NCBI GenBank assembly: GCA_018826295.1
Contig: JAHJZX010000031.1
Span: forward strand, 1 to 43,982
Direction: 5' to 3'
From: Gammaproteobacteria bacterium
Lineage (GTDB): Bacteria; Pseudomonadota; Gammaproteobacteria; Enterobacterales; Alteromonadaceae
DNA: 43,982 bases
Numbering within the stretch: position 1 is the stretch's first letter; each line of letters opens with the position of its first letter. A program made the position numbers and the translations under genes. The notes under the pieces are model-generated. The model saw only the letters and a program-made list of their open reading frames with translations, made no database searches and was not told the origin of the DNA. Below are positions 26,479 through 35,727 of this stretch, one piece after another.

Positions 26479-26588
26479 AGCGTGCTCCTGTTAAAAATAG
26501 TAATACGGCCTTAACTACACAAAGGCTGAAATTCTGCTTTAGCTTTGTGCGGTGCTTCTCTACAATGCGGCCTTTAGTCTAGCACAGT

Positions 26589-27818
26589 GTGAAAACGCCC
26601 ATGAATCAGCCTTCATCTACTTTATCTGCTTTACCACGCCTTACCCTGCAGGACACACGTGAGAAGTCATTAAAACGACTACATCCGTGGATTTTCTCCA
26701 AAGCGGTAAAGCACGTTAGTGGCAACCCGGCCGACGGCCAAACCGTGGAAGTTGTCAGCAGCAAAGGTGAATGGCTGGGTTATGCCGCCTATTCTGCCCA
26801 ATCGCAAATTCGCGCCAGAGTATGGAGCTTTGATCCGCAACAACAGATCGATGCTGCGTTTTTCCAACAACGTATTGCTCGTGCCTGGCAGTTACGCACT
26901 GAGTTGTTCGATTTAAGCCAAACTAACGGCCTGCGGGTAGTTGCGGCAGAATCTGATGGCTTGCCTGGTATTACTATTGATAAATACGACACTGTATTGG
27001 TGTGCCAGCTGTTGTCTGCCGGTGCCGATGCCTGGCGCAGTGAAATTGTGCAGGCGCTGGTGGCGCTGTTTCCACAGCACAGTATTTATGAGCGCTCTGA
27101 TGTGGATGTGCGCAAAAAAGAAGGTTTGAAACCGGTAACCGGCTGGCTGCATTTGCCGCGTGAGCACGGTGAAGTCATTATTAAAGAACACGGCATGTCA
27201 TTACTGGTCGATGTAATACAGGGGCATAAAACCGGATTTTATCTGGATCAACGTGCCAGCCGTGCTGCGGCCAAACGTTATGCCAAAAATAAAACCGTGC
27301 TGAACTGTTTTAGCTATACCGGCACCTTTGGCGTGGCAGCGTTACAGGGTGGGGCAGTATCTGTAACCAACGCCGACTTGTCAGAACTTGCGCTGAATAC
27401 CGCGTTAAAAAATGCCGGGCTTAACCAGCTGGATTTATCGAAAATTGATAATGTGAAATTTGACGTGTTTAAACTGCTGCGCCAGTATCGCGAGCAAGGT
27501 AAGCAATTTGATATGGTGATCCTGGACCCGCCTAAATTTGCCGATAGCAAAGCGCAGCTAATGGGCGCTTGCCGCGGTTATAAAGACATTAATATGGTGG
27601 CGATGCAAATTGTAAAACCAGGCGGCTTGCTACTGACGTTCTCGTGCTCGGGCCTGATGGAAGACAGTCTGTTTCAAAAAATTGTCGCCGACGCAGCCAT
27701 TGATGCCAAACGCGATTGCCTGTTTGTGGAAAAACTGAGCCAGGACAGCGATCACCCTATAGCCAGTTTTTACCCTGAAGGCAGTTACCTGAAAGGTTTG
27801 GTCTGCAAAATATACTAA
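26589..27818 (+). CDS. rlmI: 23S rRNA cytosine methyltransferase, RlmI family
   Basis: A 409-residue enzyme of the RlmI class, which methylates C1962 of 23S rRNA at carbon 5 using S-adenosylmethionine. The N-terminal PUA domain contains [14 protein letters not shown]. The Rossmann domain has [29 protein letters not shown] and the catalytic block [11 protein letters not shown] with CSGLM downstream. GTG at 26589 is the start used here; an ATG 12 bases later (MNQPSS) is also possible. It is transcribed alone. Confidence 0.93.
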   Translation: MKTPMNQPSSTLSALPRLTLQDTREKSLKRLHPWIFSKAVKHVSGNPADGQTVEVVSSKGEWLGYAAYSAQSQIRARVWSFDPQQQIDAAFFQQRIARAWQLRTELFDLSQTNGLRVVAAESDGLPGITIDKYDTVLVCQLLSAGADAWRSEIVQALVALFPQHSIYERSDVDVRKKEGLKPVTGWLHLPREHGEVIIKEHGMSLLVDVIQGHKTGFYLDQRASRAAAKRYAKNKTVLNCFSYTGTFGVAALQGGAVSVTNADLSELALNTALKNAGLNQLDLSKIDNVKFDVFKLLRQYREQGKQFDMVILDPPKFADSKAQLMGACRGYKDINMVAMQIVKPGGLLLTFSCSGLMEDSLFQKIVADAAIDAKRDCLFVEKLSQDSDHPIASFYPEGSYLKGLVCKIY

Positions 27819-27900
27819 GCATTTGTATTTGGCATTTGTATTTGGCCTCTGCCCCGTCTTGCGGTATGCTAAAACAATTTATTAACATACGGAGAACAAC

Positions 27901-28470
27901 ATGAAAGTTTTCGCTTTGGCGCTGGCCCTGGCCAGTTCATTGGCATCGGCAGCTAACTGGCAATTGGATAACAGCGGTTCCAGCTTGCATTTTGTGTCAG
28001 TTAAAAATGATGTGGTTGCAGAAACACATCAGTTCAATCAGTTAACTGGTCAATGGGATGGCAACAGTGTCAGTATCCAGATCCCGGTTAGCAGCCTGGA
28101 AACTCAAATCCCCATCCGTAATGAACGCATCTGGCAATATGTGCTACAGGCTGAAACCTTCGCCGCTATTAGTGTCTCGGCAACGCTGGCTGAGGCAGAC
28201 ACAGCAAAACTGGCTACAGGCCAGTCAACGGTAGTCACGCTGCAACTAAAGGTGACTATTGCTGCAGAAACAACTGAGGTGATTGCTGCGGTACGTATTA
28301 CCAAGCTAAGTGACAACACATTGGCTGCAGCCAGCGTGGCGCCAATAATGCTAAACACCAACAGCTTTAAACTTACCGCTGGTGTGGCTAAGCTGCAGCA
28401 GTTAGCTGGCTTAAAGCGTATAGAACCGTTACTGCCGGTCAGCTTTAATGTGCAGTTTACTAAAGCGTAA
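27901..28470 (+). CDS. YceI-family periplasmic protein
   Basis: A 189-residue secreted protein with a signal peptide ending SLASA. The mature chain opens NWQLDNSGSSLHFVSVKNDV and continues as alternating short strands, the lipocalin-like YceI barrel that binds isoprenoid or other amphipathic lipids. The identity is weaker than for typical YceI proteins (the usual FxxxK and PExP positions are only partly seen), so ligand and role are open. A bidirectional terminator lies 23 bases after the stop. Confidence 0.85.
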   Translation: MKVFALALALASSLASAANWQLDNSGSSLHFVSVKNDVVAETHQFNQLTGQWDGNSVSIQIPVSSLETQIPIRNERIWQYVLQAETFAAISVSATLAEADTAKLATGQSTVVTLQLKVTIAAETTEVIAAVRITKLSDNTLAAASVAPIMLNTNSFKLTAGVAKLQQLAGLKRIEPLLPVSFNVQFTKA

Positions 28471-28493
28471 ACTTTGTTCGGCATGACAAGCAT

Positions 28494-28520
28494 AAAAAAA
28501 GCAGCCTGGGCTGCTTTTTT
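28494..28520. terminator. Bidirectional intrinsic terminator
   Basis: GCAGCC/GGCTGC (28501-28512) with flanking A7 and T7 that extend the stem. It ends the YceI gene on the plus strand and the PilZ gene on the minus strand. Confidence 0.9.
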
Positions 28521-28535
28521 TATGCTGTTTAGCTG

Positions 28536-28835
28536 TTAGTTCAGCTCCATAAAAGCTAAACCCAACTGATAAATATCTTCGCTTTCCTGCGCGCAGCGCA
28601 TCACTTTTGCGCTGGCATCCAACGGCGGCACGCTGGCATTAGCGGAATCAAGCCTGACGCGAATAAGTGTGCCCATCTCAAGTGGTTCATCAACTTCTAC
28701 CGACATACCTGTTGCGCTTAAATCGCGGCATATACCATCTATAGTGCGGCCGGCCTCCGGATCGTTAATCATCAGCTTCACATCTGCGTTAACCATCATC
28801 CTGAAATAGTGCCGGTTGTCCCCTTTTGTTAACAT
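28536..28835 (-). CDS. PilZ-domain c-di-GMP-binding protein
   Basis: A 99-residue single-domain PilZ protein. The signature binding residues are both present: R8xxxR12 in NRHYFRM and D38xSxxG43 in DLSATGMSV. Thus it should bind cyclic di-GMP. It has no output domain, so it probably works by protein contact, as single-domain PilZ proteins do in motility and biofilm control. It is transcribed alone and faces the YceI gene across a shared terminator. Confidence 0.93.
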   Translation of the reverse strand: MLTKGDNRHYFRMMVNADVKLMINDPEAGRTIDGICRDLSATGMSVEVDEPLEMGTLIRVRLDSANASVPPLDASAKVMRCAQESEDIYQLGLAFMELN

Positions 28836-28928
28836 AACGCCTCCCCTAGCTACATCAGCGTTAAGTTATAGAACGTTCCGCTGCGGCTGTAAAGCCCGCT
28901 GTAAGCAGCCAGACAGCTAAAATCGTTA

Positions 28929-31900
28929 TCAGGCTTTAATTTCCTGTACCGCATGCAGTACCCTTTTCACCGATATGGGATAAGGCGTACCCAATTGCTG
29001 GGCATGCAAAGATACTTTCAGCTCCTGCAACATCCAGTATATCGCCTGCACCTGCTCTGGCAGCACTTTGCTGCCGGCAAATTTGCCCAGCAAGTTGTTG
29101 TAGGCATCAAAGGCTTTTTGATACTCGTGCATCAATAACCGGTCACGTTGTGGATCAACCGGCAGCTTTTCCAGCCGCTTTTGCATCGCCTGTAAATAGC
29201 GCAGTATGTTATCCAGCCGCGCGGCACCATGGCCACTGACAAAGCCTTTGAAAATCAGCTCATTCAGTTGTTGCTTGATATCGCCCTGCGACTGTACGTG
29301 GGCTAAATCGACTTTGCCCTTTAAACGCTTTTGTATGTCATGACACAGCGTTAAAATTTGTTCGACTTTAAGCGCTATGGCCAGTACTGTATCGCCAAGC
29401 TCTGCCCGTACTTTTTCTCTGAGCGCCGCAAAATCAGTCTCATTCTGTGGCAACGTGCCTTGGGCGACTAACGCATCAACGCCAGCAGCAATGCAGTCGT
29501 CTATCAGTTCCAGCACCCGGCCAAAGGGGTTAAAATACAAGCCCAGCTTGGCTTTATTCGGCAGTGATTCCTGCAGGTATTTTACCGGCGACGGAATATT
29601 CAACAGCAATAAGCGCCGCAAACCCTGTTTTGTTGTGTCCAATGCCTGCTGCGGGTTGTCCAGCAGCTTTATTGCTACCGAATCCCGCTCGTCAACTAAA
29701 GCCGGAAAGGCTTTAATTTCATAGCCAGCCTGCAATTTAACGTATTCACGCGGCAAAACACCAAAGCTCCACTGCGTAAGTTTGTCCTGCTCTATGCCCT
29801 GCTCTGCCACCTGACTTAAACTTTGCTGCACTTCGCCCTGCAGACCTTGCTTTAACACATTCAGTGACCGGCTTTGCTGCAGTGTCTTACCGGCATCGTC
29901 TACTACTTTAAAATTCATTTTCAAATGCAGTGGCAGGCTGGTTAAGTCCCAGGCATCTTCAGGAATAGTCAGGCCCGACATCCGCTTTAAACGCATAGCG
30001 ACAGCGTCAAGTAACTTACCTTCCTGCGCCGCCAGCGTTTGCATTAACGCATCAGCATAGTTTGGTGCCGGAACAAAGTTACGCCGGTATTGCTTTGGCA
30101 ATGATTTTATCAGCGCCACCAGCAACTCATGACGCAGCGCCGGGATCAGCCAGTCAAAGCCAGTATCATCCAGCTGATTTAACAGCGCCAGCGGAATAAT
30201 AACACTGACACCATCATCTATCTCGCCGGGGGCAAAATGATATTCCAGCGGCAAGGTTAAATTGCCCTGACGCCAGGTTGACGGGAATTTATCAGCGGTA
30301 ATATCACTGGCATCGCGATTAAGCAGACTGTCTGGATCAAAGTTAAGATAACCGGCATCTTCTGTGCGTTTTTTCTTCCACCATTTGGCAAAGTCGATAC
30401 GGTTATTGGCCCACTGTGGCACCCGCTCGGCGTAAAACGCGGCCAGCGTATCGTCATCTACCAGAATATCGCGCCGGCGTGATTTTTCTTCTAATGCAGT
30501 AATATCGTCAACTAAGCGCTGGTTATGTTGTAAAAAACTGTCGTTACTACCCAGCTCTTGATTCACCAGTGCTTCGCGCACAAACAAGGTATGACACACT
30601 GCCGGATCTATTTTGCTGTACAGTACCGCGCGTTTTGGCACGATAACCAGACCATATAAACTAACCTGCTCATAAGCGATAACGGCACCGCGCTTTTTCT
30701 CCCAGTGCGGTTCGCTGTAACTGCGCGTCACCAGATGTTCGGCCAGTGGCTCCAGCCACTCAGGCTCAATTTTCGCCAATGTACGGGCATACAACTTACT
30801 GGTTTCTACCCACTCGGCTGCAGCAACCCACTTGGGTTTACGTTTAAATAAATGGCTACCCGGGAACACATAAAACCGGGTCTGGCGCGGGCCTAAATAA
30901 TCGGCCTCGGAGTCTTTAAACCCGACCTGACCCAGTAAACCGCTTAACACTGCCTGATGTATAGCCTGATACCCTGCCGGTTGTGCAGTTATCTGATAGC
31001 CCTGCTCCTGCATCAACTGAGTAAGTTGGCCGGTTAGATCCTGCCATTCGCGCACCCGCAGGTAATTTAAAAACTCCTGCCGGCACAGACGGCGAAACTG
31101 GTTGTTACTAAGTTGCTCTTGTTGTTCCTGCAAGTATTGCCACAACTTTAGCCAGGCGGCGAAGTCTGAATCAGTATCGGCAAAACGGCCATGACACTGG
31201 TCGGCCTTTTGCTGTTTATCAAGCGGACGCTCGCGCGGATCCTGAATAGACAGTGCCGCTGCAAGTACCAGCAGTTCGTTTAAGCCACCATTGTCAGCGG
31301 CAAACAGCACCATGCGGGCCAAACGCGGGTCAATGGGCAACCTTGAGAGCTTTTTACCCAATTCTGTAAGCTTGATGCCGGATTTATCACGCTTAAGTGG
31401 AATAGCGCCCAATTCTTCCAGCAGCTTTATACCGTCATTAACAAAGCGACTGTCCGGCTTTTGCAAAAACGGAAAGGCGGCAATATCACCCAGCCCCAAT
31501 GCCAGCATTTGCATAATCACCGACGCCAGGTTAGTGCGCAGAATTTCCGGATCGGTAAACTCGGGCCGACCGTTAAAGTCCTCCTCGCTGTATAGCCTGA
31601 TGCAAATACCGGCGGCAACCCGGCCGCAACGGCCTTTACGCTGGTTAGCACTAGCCTGACTAATGGCTTCAATCGGCAATTGTTGTACTTTAGAGCGGTA
31701 GCTATAACGCGATAAACGCGCTGTCCCCGGGTCGATAACATAACGAATGCCCGGTACTGTCAGTGACGTTTCAGCCACGTTAGTGGCCAGTACAATGCGC
31801 CGTCCGGCATGGCTTTGAAAAATGCGGTTTTGCTCGGCAGCACTTAAACGGGCATACAAGGGCAATACTTCAGTATGCGGTAACTTAAGCTTTTCCAGCG

Positions 31901-32846
31901 CGTCGGCAGTATCACGTATTTCACGCTCGCCGTTTAAAAATATCAGGATATCGCCCGGCGGTTCGCGGTACAGCTCTTCTACCGCATCGAAAATACCCTG
32001 CAGTTGATCAGCGTCTTTATCATCCAGCTCGCTTACTGGCCGGTAGCGGGTTTCAACAGGAAAAGTGCGGCCGGAGACTTCAATTACCGGTGCATTAAAA
32101 AAATGCCGGGAAAAGCGCTGCGGATCGATGGTGGCAGAGGTAATAATAAGCTTTAGATCAGGACGCTTTGGCAGCAACTGTTTTAAATAGCCGAGCAGAA
32201 AGTCAATATTCAGGCTGCGCTCGTGTGCTTCGTCGATAATTAAAGTGTCATACTGGTTTAAAAAGCGGTCTTGTTGAATTTCTGCCAGCAAAATACCGTC
32301 GGTCATCAGCTTCACAAAGGTATTATCGCTGGTGTGGTCGCCAAAGCGGATTTTATAGCCAACCTGATTGCCTACCTGGCACTGCAGCTCTTCTGCAATA
32401 CGATCACAGACACTGCGTGCTGCTAAGCGCCGAGGTTGAGTATGGCCAATCATTCCGGCCACACCGCGACCTAATTCCAGGCAAATTTTCGGAATTTGTG
32501 TGGTTTTCCCCGAACCGGTTTCACCGGCAATAATCACCACCTGATTAGCGGCAATAGCCGCTTTAATATCGTCTTTCTTCTCCGACACCGGCAGCTGTGG
32601 CGGATAACTGACCTGGGGTAACGCTAGCGCACGGGCAGAACGCAGCGCTTCTGAGCGACTAATATCGGCGGCTATTCGTTGCAGCTGCGTCGTCTTGGCC
32701 TGTTCAGCCAGCGTTTTGCAGTTGTGCAGACGACGGCGCAGGCGAAACTGGTCTTTTAACAGACAGTGCGCAATACGGGAATTCAGATCGGATACAGAGA
32801 TAACAGCTTCAGACAAAACAACGCCCTCGTTAACAGAGGGCGCCAT
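28929..32846 (-). CDS. hrpA: ATP-dependent RNA helicase HrpA
   Basis: A 1305-residue DEAH/RHA-type helicase. The P-loop GETGSGKT (residues 108-115), IIDEAHERSLN, HSFATI-region SATIDPQRF, and the arginine-rich QRKGRCGR motif VI are intact, followed by the HA2 and OB-fold regions and the long C-terminal extension typical of bacterial HrpA (E. coli is about 1300 residues). It unwinds RNA and is linked to stalled-ribosome rescue in E. coli. The ATG at 32846 has no ribosome binding site and lies next to a terminator-like hairpin; a TTG at 32816 (GAGG eight bases upstream) may be the true start. Confidence 0.95.
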   Translation of the reverse strand: MAPSVNEGVVLSEAVISVSDLNSRIAHCLLKDQFRLRRRLHNCKTLAEQAKTTQLQRIAADISRSEALRSARALALPQVSYPPQLPVSEKKDDIKAAIAANQVVIIAGETGSGKTTQIPKICLELGRGVAGMIGHTQPRRLAARSVCDRIAEELQCQVGNQVGYKIRFGDHTSDNTFVKLMTDGILLAEIQQDRFLNQYDTLIIDEAHERSLNIDFLLGYLKQLLPKRPDLKLIITSATIDPQRFSRHFFNAPVIEVSGRTFPVETRYRPVSELDDKDADQLQGIFDAVEELYREPPGDILIFLNGEREIRDTADALEKLKLPHTEVLPLYARLSAAEQNRIFQSHAGRRIVLATNVAETSLTVPGIRYVIDPGTARLSRYSYRSKVQQLPIEAISQASANQRKGRCGRVAAGICIRLYSEEDFNGRPEFTDPEILRTNLASVIMQMLALGLGDIAAFPFLQKPDSRFVNDGIKLLEELGAIPLKRDKSGIKLTELGKKLSRLPIDPRLARMVLFAADNGGLNELLVLAAALSIQDPRERPLDKQQKADQCHGRFADTDSDFAAWLKLWQYLQEQQEQLSNNQFRRLCRQEFLNYLRVREWQDLTGQLTQLMQEQGYQITAQPAGYQAIHQAVLSGLLGQVGFKDSEADYLGPRQTRFYVFPGSHLFKRKPKWVAAAEWVETSKLYARTLAKIEPEWLEPLAEHLVTRSYSEPHWEKKRGAVIAYEQVSLYGLVIVPKRAVLYSKIDPAVCHTLFVREALVNQELGSNDSFLQHNQRLVDDITALEEKSRRRDILVDDDTLAAFYAERVPQWANNRIDFAKWWKKKRTEDAGYLNFDPDSLLNRDASDITADKFPSTWRQGNLTLPLEYHFAPGEIDDGVSVIIPLALLNQLDDTGFDWLIPALRHELLVALIKSLPKQYRRNFVPAPNYADALMQTLAAQEGKLLDAVAMRLKRMSGLTIPEDAWDLTSLPLHLKMNFKVVDDAGKTLQQSRSLNVLKQGLQGEVQQSLSQVAEQGIEQDKLTQWSFGVLPREYVKLQAGYEIKAFPALVDERDSVAIKLLDNPQQALDTTKQGLRRLLLLNIPSPVKYLQESLPNKAKLGLYFNPFGRVLELIDDCIAAGVDALVAQGTLPQNETDFAALREKVRAELGDTVLAIALKVEQILTLCHDIQKRLKGKVDLAHVQSQGDIKQQLNELIFKGFVSGHGAARLDNILRYLQAMQKRLEKLPVDPQRDRLLMHEYQKAFDAYNNLLGKFAGSKVLPEQVQAIYWMLQELKVSLHAQQLGTPYPISVKRVLHAVQEIKA
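32810..32842 (-). terminator. Hairpin at the hrpA start, likely terminator of the CBS gene
   Basis: Read on the minus strand, CGCCCTC (32842-32836) pairs with GAGGGCG (32828-32822) around TGTTAAC, followed by TTGTTTTG. It lies about 40 bases after the stop of the CBS gene. The proposed hrpA ATG is inside this element, which argues for a later hrpA start. Confidence 0.55.
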
Positions 32847-32883
32847 GCTACCAAGAGCGGCAGGTAAAAATCCAGCGCTAACG

Positions 32884-33303
32884 CTAACCGACTTTACCGT
32901 AATGCGAGTGCAACTCTTTGTCTATTGCGCCCAGCACGTCCGAGCGGGTAATAATCCCGAGCAAATACCCGTCGTCATCTACCACCGGATACAACTTAGG
33001 TTTAGCTTTCAGCATAATTTGCGCCAGATCGATAACACCATCGTAGCCTTTCACCGTTAACACGGCCGGATTCATCACATCAGCCACTCTGGCAGCCTGC
33101 TGATCATGATAGGTCGACATTAACATGCGCTGTAAACAGTCCTGTTCGGAAATAAAACCAATAATTTTTTTATGTTCATCTATAACGGGGCCGCCGGTCT
33201 GGCGACCTTTAATCAGGCGATCAACAGCCATTTCAACCGGCATGTCAGCGGTAAAGGTTACCGGATGCCGGTTCATATAATCTGCCACTTTAAGTAAATC
33301 CAT
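32884..33303 (-). CDS. Tandem CBS-domain protein
   Basis: A 139-residue protein made of two CBS motifs (about residues 8-60 and 72-130), the pair that forms one adenine-nucleotide-binding Bateman module. VADYMNRHPVTFTADMPVEMA, GGPVIDEHKKIIGFISEQDC and the second YPVVDDDGYLLGIITRSDVLG carry the usual CBS positions. No effector domain is attached, so it acts as a stand-alone regulator. The downstream hairpin is described separately. Confidence 0.92.
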   Translation of the reverse strand: MDLLKVADYMNRHPVTFTADMPVEMAVDRLIKGRQTGGPVIDEHKKIIGFISEQDCLQRMLMSTYHDQQAARVADVMNPAVLTVKGYDGVIDLAQIMLKAKPKLYPVVDDDGYLLGIITRSDVLGAIDKELHSHYGKVG

Positions 33304-33378
33304 GCTTCCCCCTGCACTGTGATACTGAGCTTCAGGCTCTTGTTAAGGGTAGCCGAATTTAGCCGCTTTGCCGCATAA

Positions 33379-34380
33379 TCAGTTGCTGCTGGCAAAGATT
33401 TCGCTGACCAGCTCACCACCTTCAGATTTGCGCGCACGATACATGCCTTCGGTGTTAAAGCTCCAGCTCAGCTGGCCTTTGTTATCAACCACCACTACGC
33501 CACCGTCACCACCGACTTGCTTTAGTTCAGCCAGCACCTGTTTAGCCGCTGCAGCCGCAGACATTTTTTGGTACTTAACCCGGGCACAAATGTCGCTGGC
33601 AACCTGGTAACGGATAAAATACTCACCGTGGCCGGTAGCCGACACGGCACAACTGGCGTTATCGGCAAAATTGCCGGCACCAATAACAGGCGCATCGCCA
33701 ATACGGCCATAGCGCTTGGCTGTCATACCACCAGTGGATGTAGCTGCAGCCAGATTGCCTTCCCTATCAATAGCAACTGCGCCGACAGTACCCATTTTCC
33801 ATGCCGGATCGTAAGGCACCGCGGCCTGATGGGGTTGCGGCACTAAAGCTTGCTTTGCGCGTTTTAAGGCGTCATAGCGAAACTGGGTATTAAAATAACG
33901 ATTGTCTACCAATTCCAATTGCTGCTCTGAGGCAAATTGCTCAGCGCCTTTACCTGATAGCATCACATGCACCGATTTTTCCATCACTGCCCGCGCCAGT
34001 AGTATCGGATTCTTTACATTAGTTACCCCGGCAACAGCGCCAGCATTGCGGTTTCTGCCGTCCATAATGGATGCATCCAGCTCATGGCTTTCATCAAAGG
34101 TATATACCGCGCCTTTACCGGCATTAAATAGCGGTGAATCTTCCAGTACTGTTACGGCTGCAGTTACCGCATCTACGCTGCTACCGCCGCGCTCTAAGAT
34201 GCTATAGCCCTGATGAATGGCGTGCGCCAGCATGGCATGGTAAGCCTGTTCCTGTGCTGCGGTCATGTTGTCTTTGCTAATAGTACCTGCACCGCCATGC
34301 AGCACTATACCTATTGGCGTTTTAGCCAAAGCCGTTAAAGCGAAGGTGCTTAATACAGCCGCAAACATTAGTGTTTTCAT
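33379..34380 (-). CDS. Isoaspartyl peptidase / L-asparaginase (secreted)
   Basis: A 333-residue N-terminal-nucleophile hydrolase with an N-terminal signal peptide ending LTALA. The nucleophile is Thr198 in KMGTVGAVAID, exposed after self-cleavage. LHGGAG, FNAGKGAV, GGMTAKRYGRIGDAP and IGAGNFAD are family hallmarks. It cleaves isoaspartyl dipeptides and asparagine, here probably in the periplasm because of the signal peptide. Most bacterial homologues are cytoplasmic or periplasmic. It is transcribed alone. Confidence 0.94.
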   Translation of the reverse strand: MKTLMFAAVLSTFALTALAKTPIGIVLHGGAGTISKDNMTAAQEQAYHAMLAHAIHQGYSILERGGSSVDAVTAAVTVLEDSPLFNAGKGAVYTFDESHELDASIMDGRNRNAGAVAGVTNVKNPILLARAVMEKSVHVMLSGKGAEQFASEQQLELVDNRYFNTQFRYDALKRAKQALVPQPHQAAVPYDPAWKMGTVGAVAIDREGNLAAATSTGGMTAKRYGRIGDAPVIGAGNFADNASCAVSATGHGEYFIRYQVASDICARVKYQKMSAAAAAKQVLAELKQVGGDGGVVVVDNKGQLSWSFNTEGMYRARKSEGGELVSEIFASSN

Positions 34381-34548
34381 TATAAATTCCCGCGCTATTG
34401 GTTAGTACTTTGTACTTGATCTACCACAAAATCACAACCGGTTGTCACTTAGCTTGCAGGGGCAAGCAACAGGCTGTGCTATAGCAGAACAGGGATAATT
34501 TATTGAGTTTGCGCTATAGTAAACTCATCGCAGTTGTGGAGATTAGCG

Positions 34549-35727
34549 ATGAAAACATACATAAGCTTGATAGCTGGTTTAATGGCATTAACGGCCTGCC
34601 AGTCGGCGCTTAAGCCTGAATTAACCTACGATTATCAATCTTTACTGATTGCTGAGCCCGGCTTTGCCGGCGATGTAACGCCAGTGGAAACCGAGCAGCA
34701 GATTTATGCCCTGCCCGAACAGGTACAGTCAGAATTGCAGCGTATCCTGCACGCCACGTCCGGTATAACCGAGCGTTCTAAAACGTTGCTCAAATACATC
34801 TTTACTTTTGCTCATGATGAATTGATATACGATAACAGTGCCACCAAAACAGCCAGCGAAACACTGGCTATAGGCAAAGCTAACTGCCTGAGTTTGTCGA
34901 TCCTGGCGTATAGCATGGCAAATGAAGTCGGATTAAAAACGATTTTTCAGGATGTGGCGATACCCGAGTATTGGACCAGCGAACAAAACACGACCTGGCT
35001 CAATGGTCATGTTAATTTACGCATAGTGCAAAATACATTACCCGAAAACCACTCTGGTGTGATCCTGTTTGGCAGAGATATCGTGGTAGATTTTGACCCA
35101 ACCATTTTAAAGCAACGCTTTTCAACCACTCAACTGAACAAACAACGCGTAACCGCAATGTTTTACAACAATAAGGCTGCCGAGCAACTGAATAGCTCTG
35201 AGGATGCTCAGGCATATCAGTACTATTTAGCGGCGATTGACGTCGATCCAACTTTTGCGGTGACCTGGGCCAACCTGGGGGTACTGTATCGTAAATACGG
35301 CTTAGATCAATATGCAGAACAGGCATATCAGCACAGCTTAAAGCTCGACCCTACCTCACTGAACACCATGTCAAATCTGGCCTATTTGTATCACAGATCA
35401 GATCGGCAACACCAGGCTGAGCAACTGATGCAACATGTAAACCAGGCCCGTAAAAATAATCCTTATTATTATCTGATGTTGGGTAATGAAGCTCTACGAC
35501 GTAACGATACTGCCGAAGCCATATCGCAATATGAACATGCCGTCAGGCTGGACAGAAACAATCACGAGGCATATTTTGGCCTGGCTAAAGCTTATTTTCA
35601 GCTAAACGACACGGTACAGGCTGAACGTTATCTGCAGCGGGCCAAGCGCACAGCACCATCAGACCAGGACAAAGAGCAATACCAACGTAAACTGACCAGT
35701 CTGCTGCAAGTGGCCAGCTTACATTAA
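34549..35727 (+). CDS. Transglutaminase-like/TPR lipoprotein
   Basis: A 392-residue lipoprotein. The signal ends LTAC, so Cys17 is the lipid anchor. Residues about 75-190 look like a transglutaminase-type papain fold: Cys113 in KANCLSLS, His154 in NGHVNLR and Asp181 or 183 in VVDFDPT make a plausible triad. Four to five TPR repeats follow (AVTWANLGVLYRKYGLDQYA and successors). It sits at an inner or outer membrane face and probably works by protein contact, possibly with proteolytic or cross-linking activity. TGGAG is upstream of the ATG at 34549; the frame to 34534 starts with TTG. Its stop shares TTAA with the convergent acyltransferase gene. Confidence 0.82.
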   Translation: MKTYISLIAGLMALTACQSALKPELTYDYQSLLIAEPGFAGDVTPVETEQQIYALPEQVQSELQRILHATSGITERSKTLLKYIFTFAHDELIYDNSATKTASETLAIGKANCLSLSILAYSMANEVGLKTIFQDVAIPEYWTSEQNTTWLNGHVNLRIVQNTLPENHSGVILFGRDIVVDFDPTILKQRFSTTQLNKQRVTAMFYNNKAAEQLNSSEDAQAYQYYLAAIDVDPTFAVTWANLGVLYRKYGLDQYAEQAYQHSLKLDPTSLNTMSNLAYLYHRSDRQHQAEQLMQHVNQARKNNPYYYLMLGNEALRRNDTAEAISQYEHAVRLDRNNHEAYFGLAKAYFQLNDTVQAERYLQRAKRTAPSDQDKEQYQRKLTSLLQVASLH

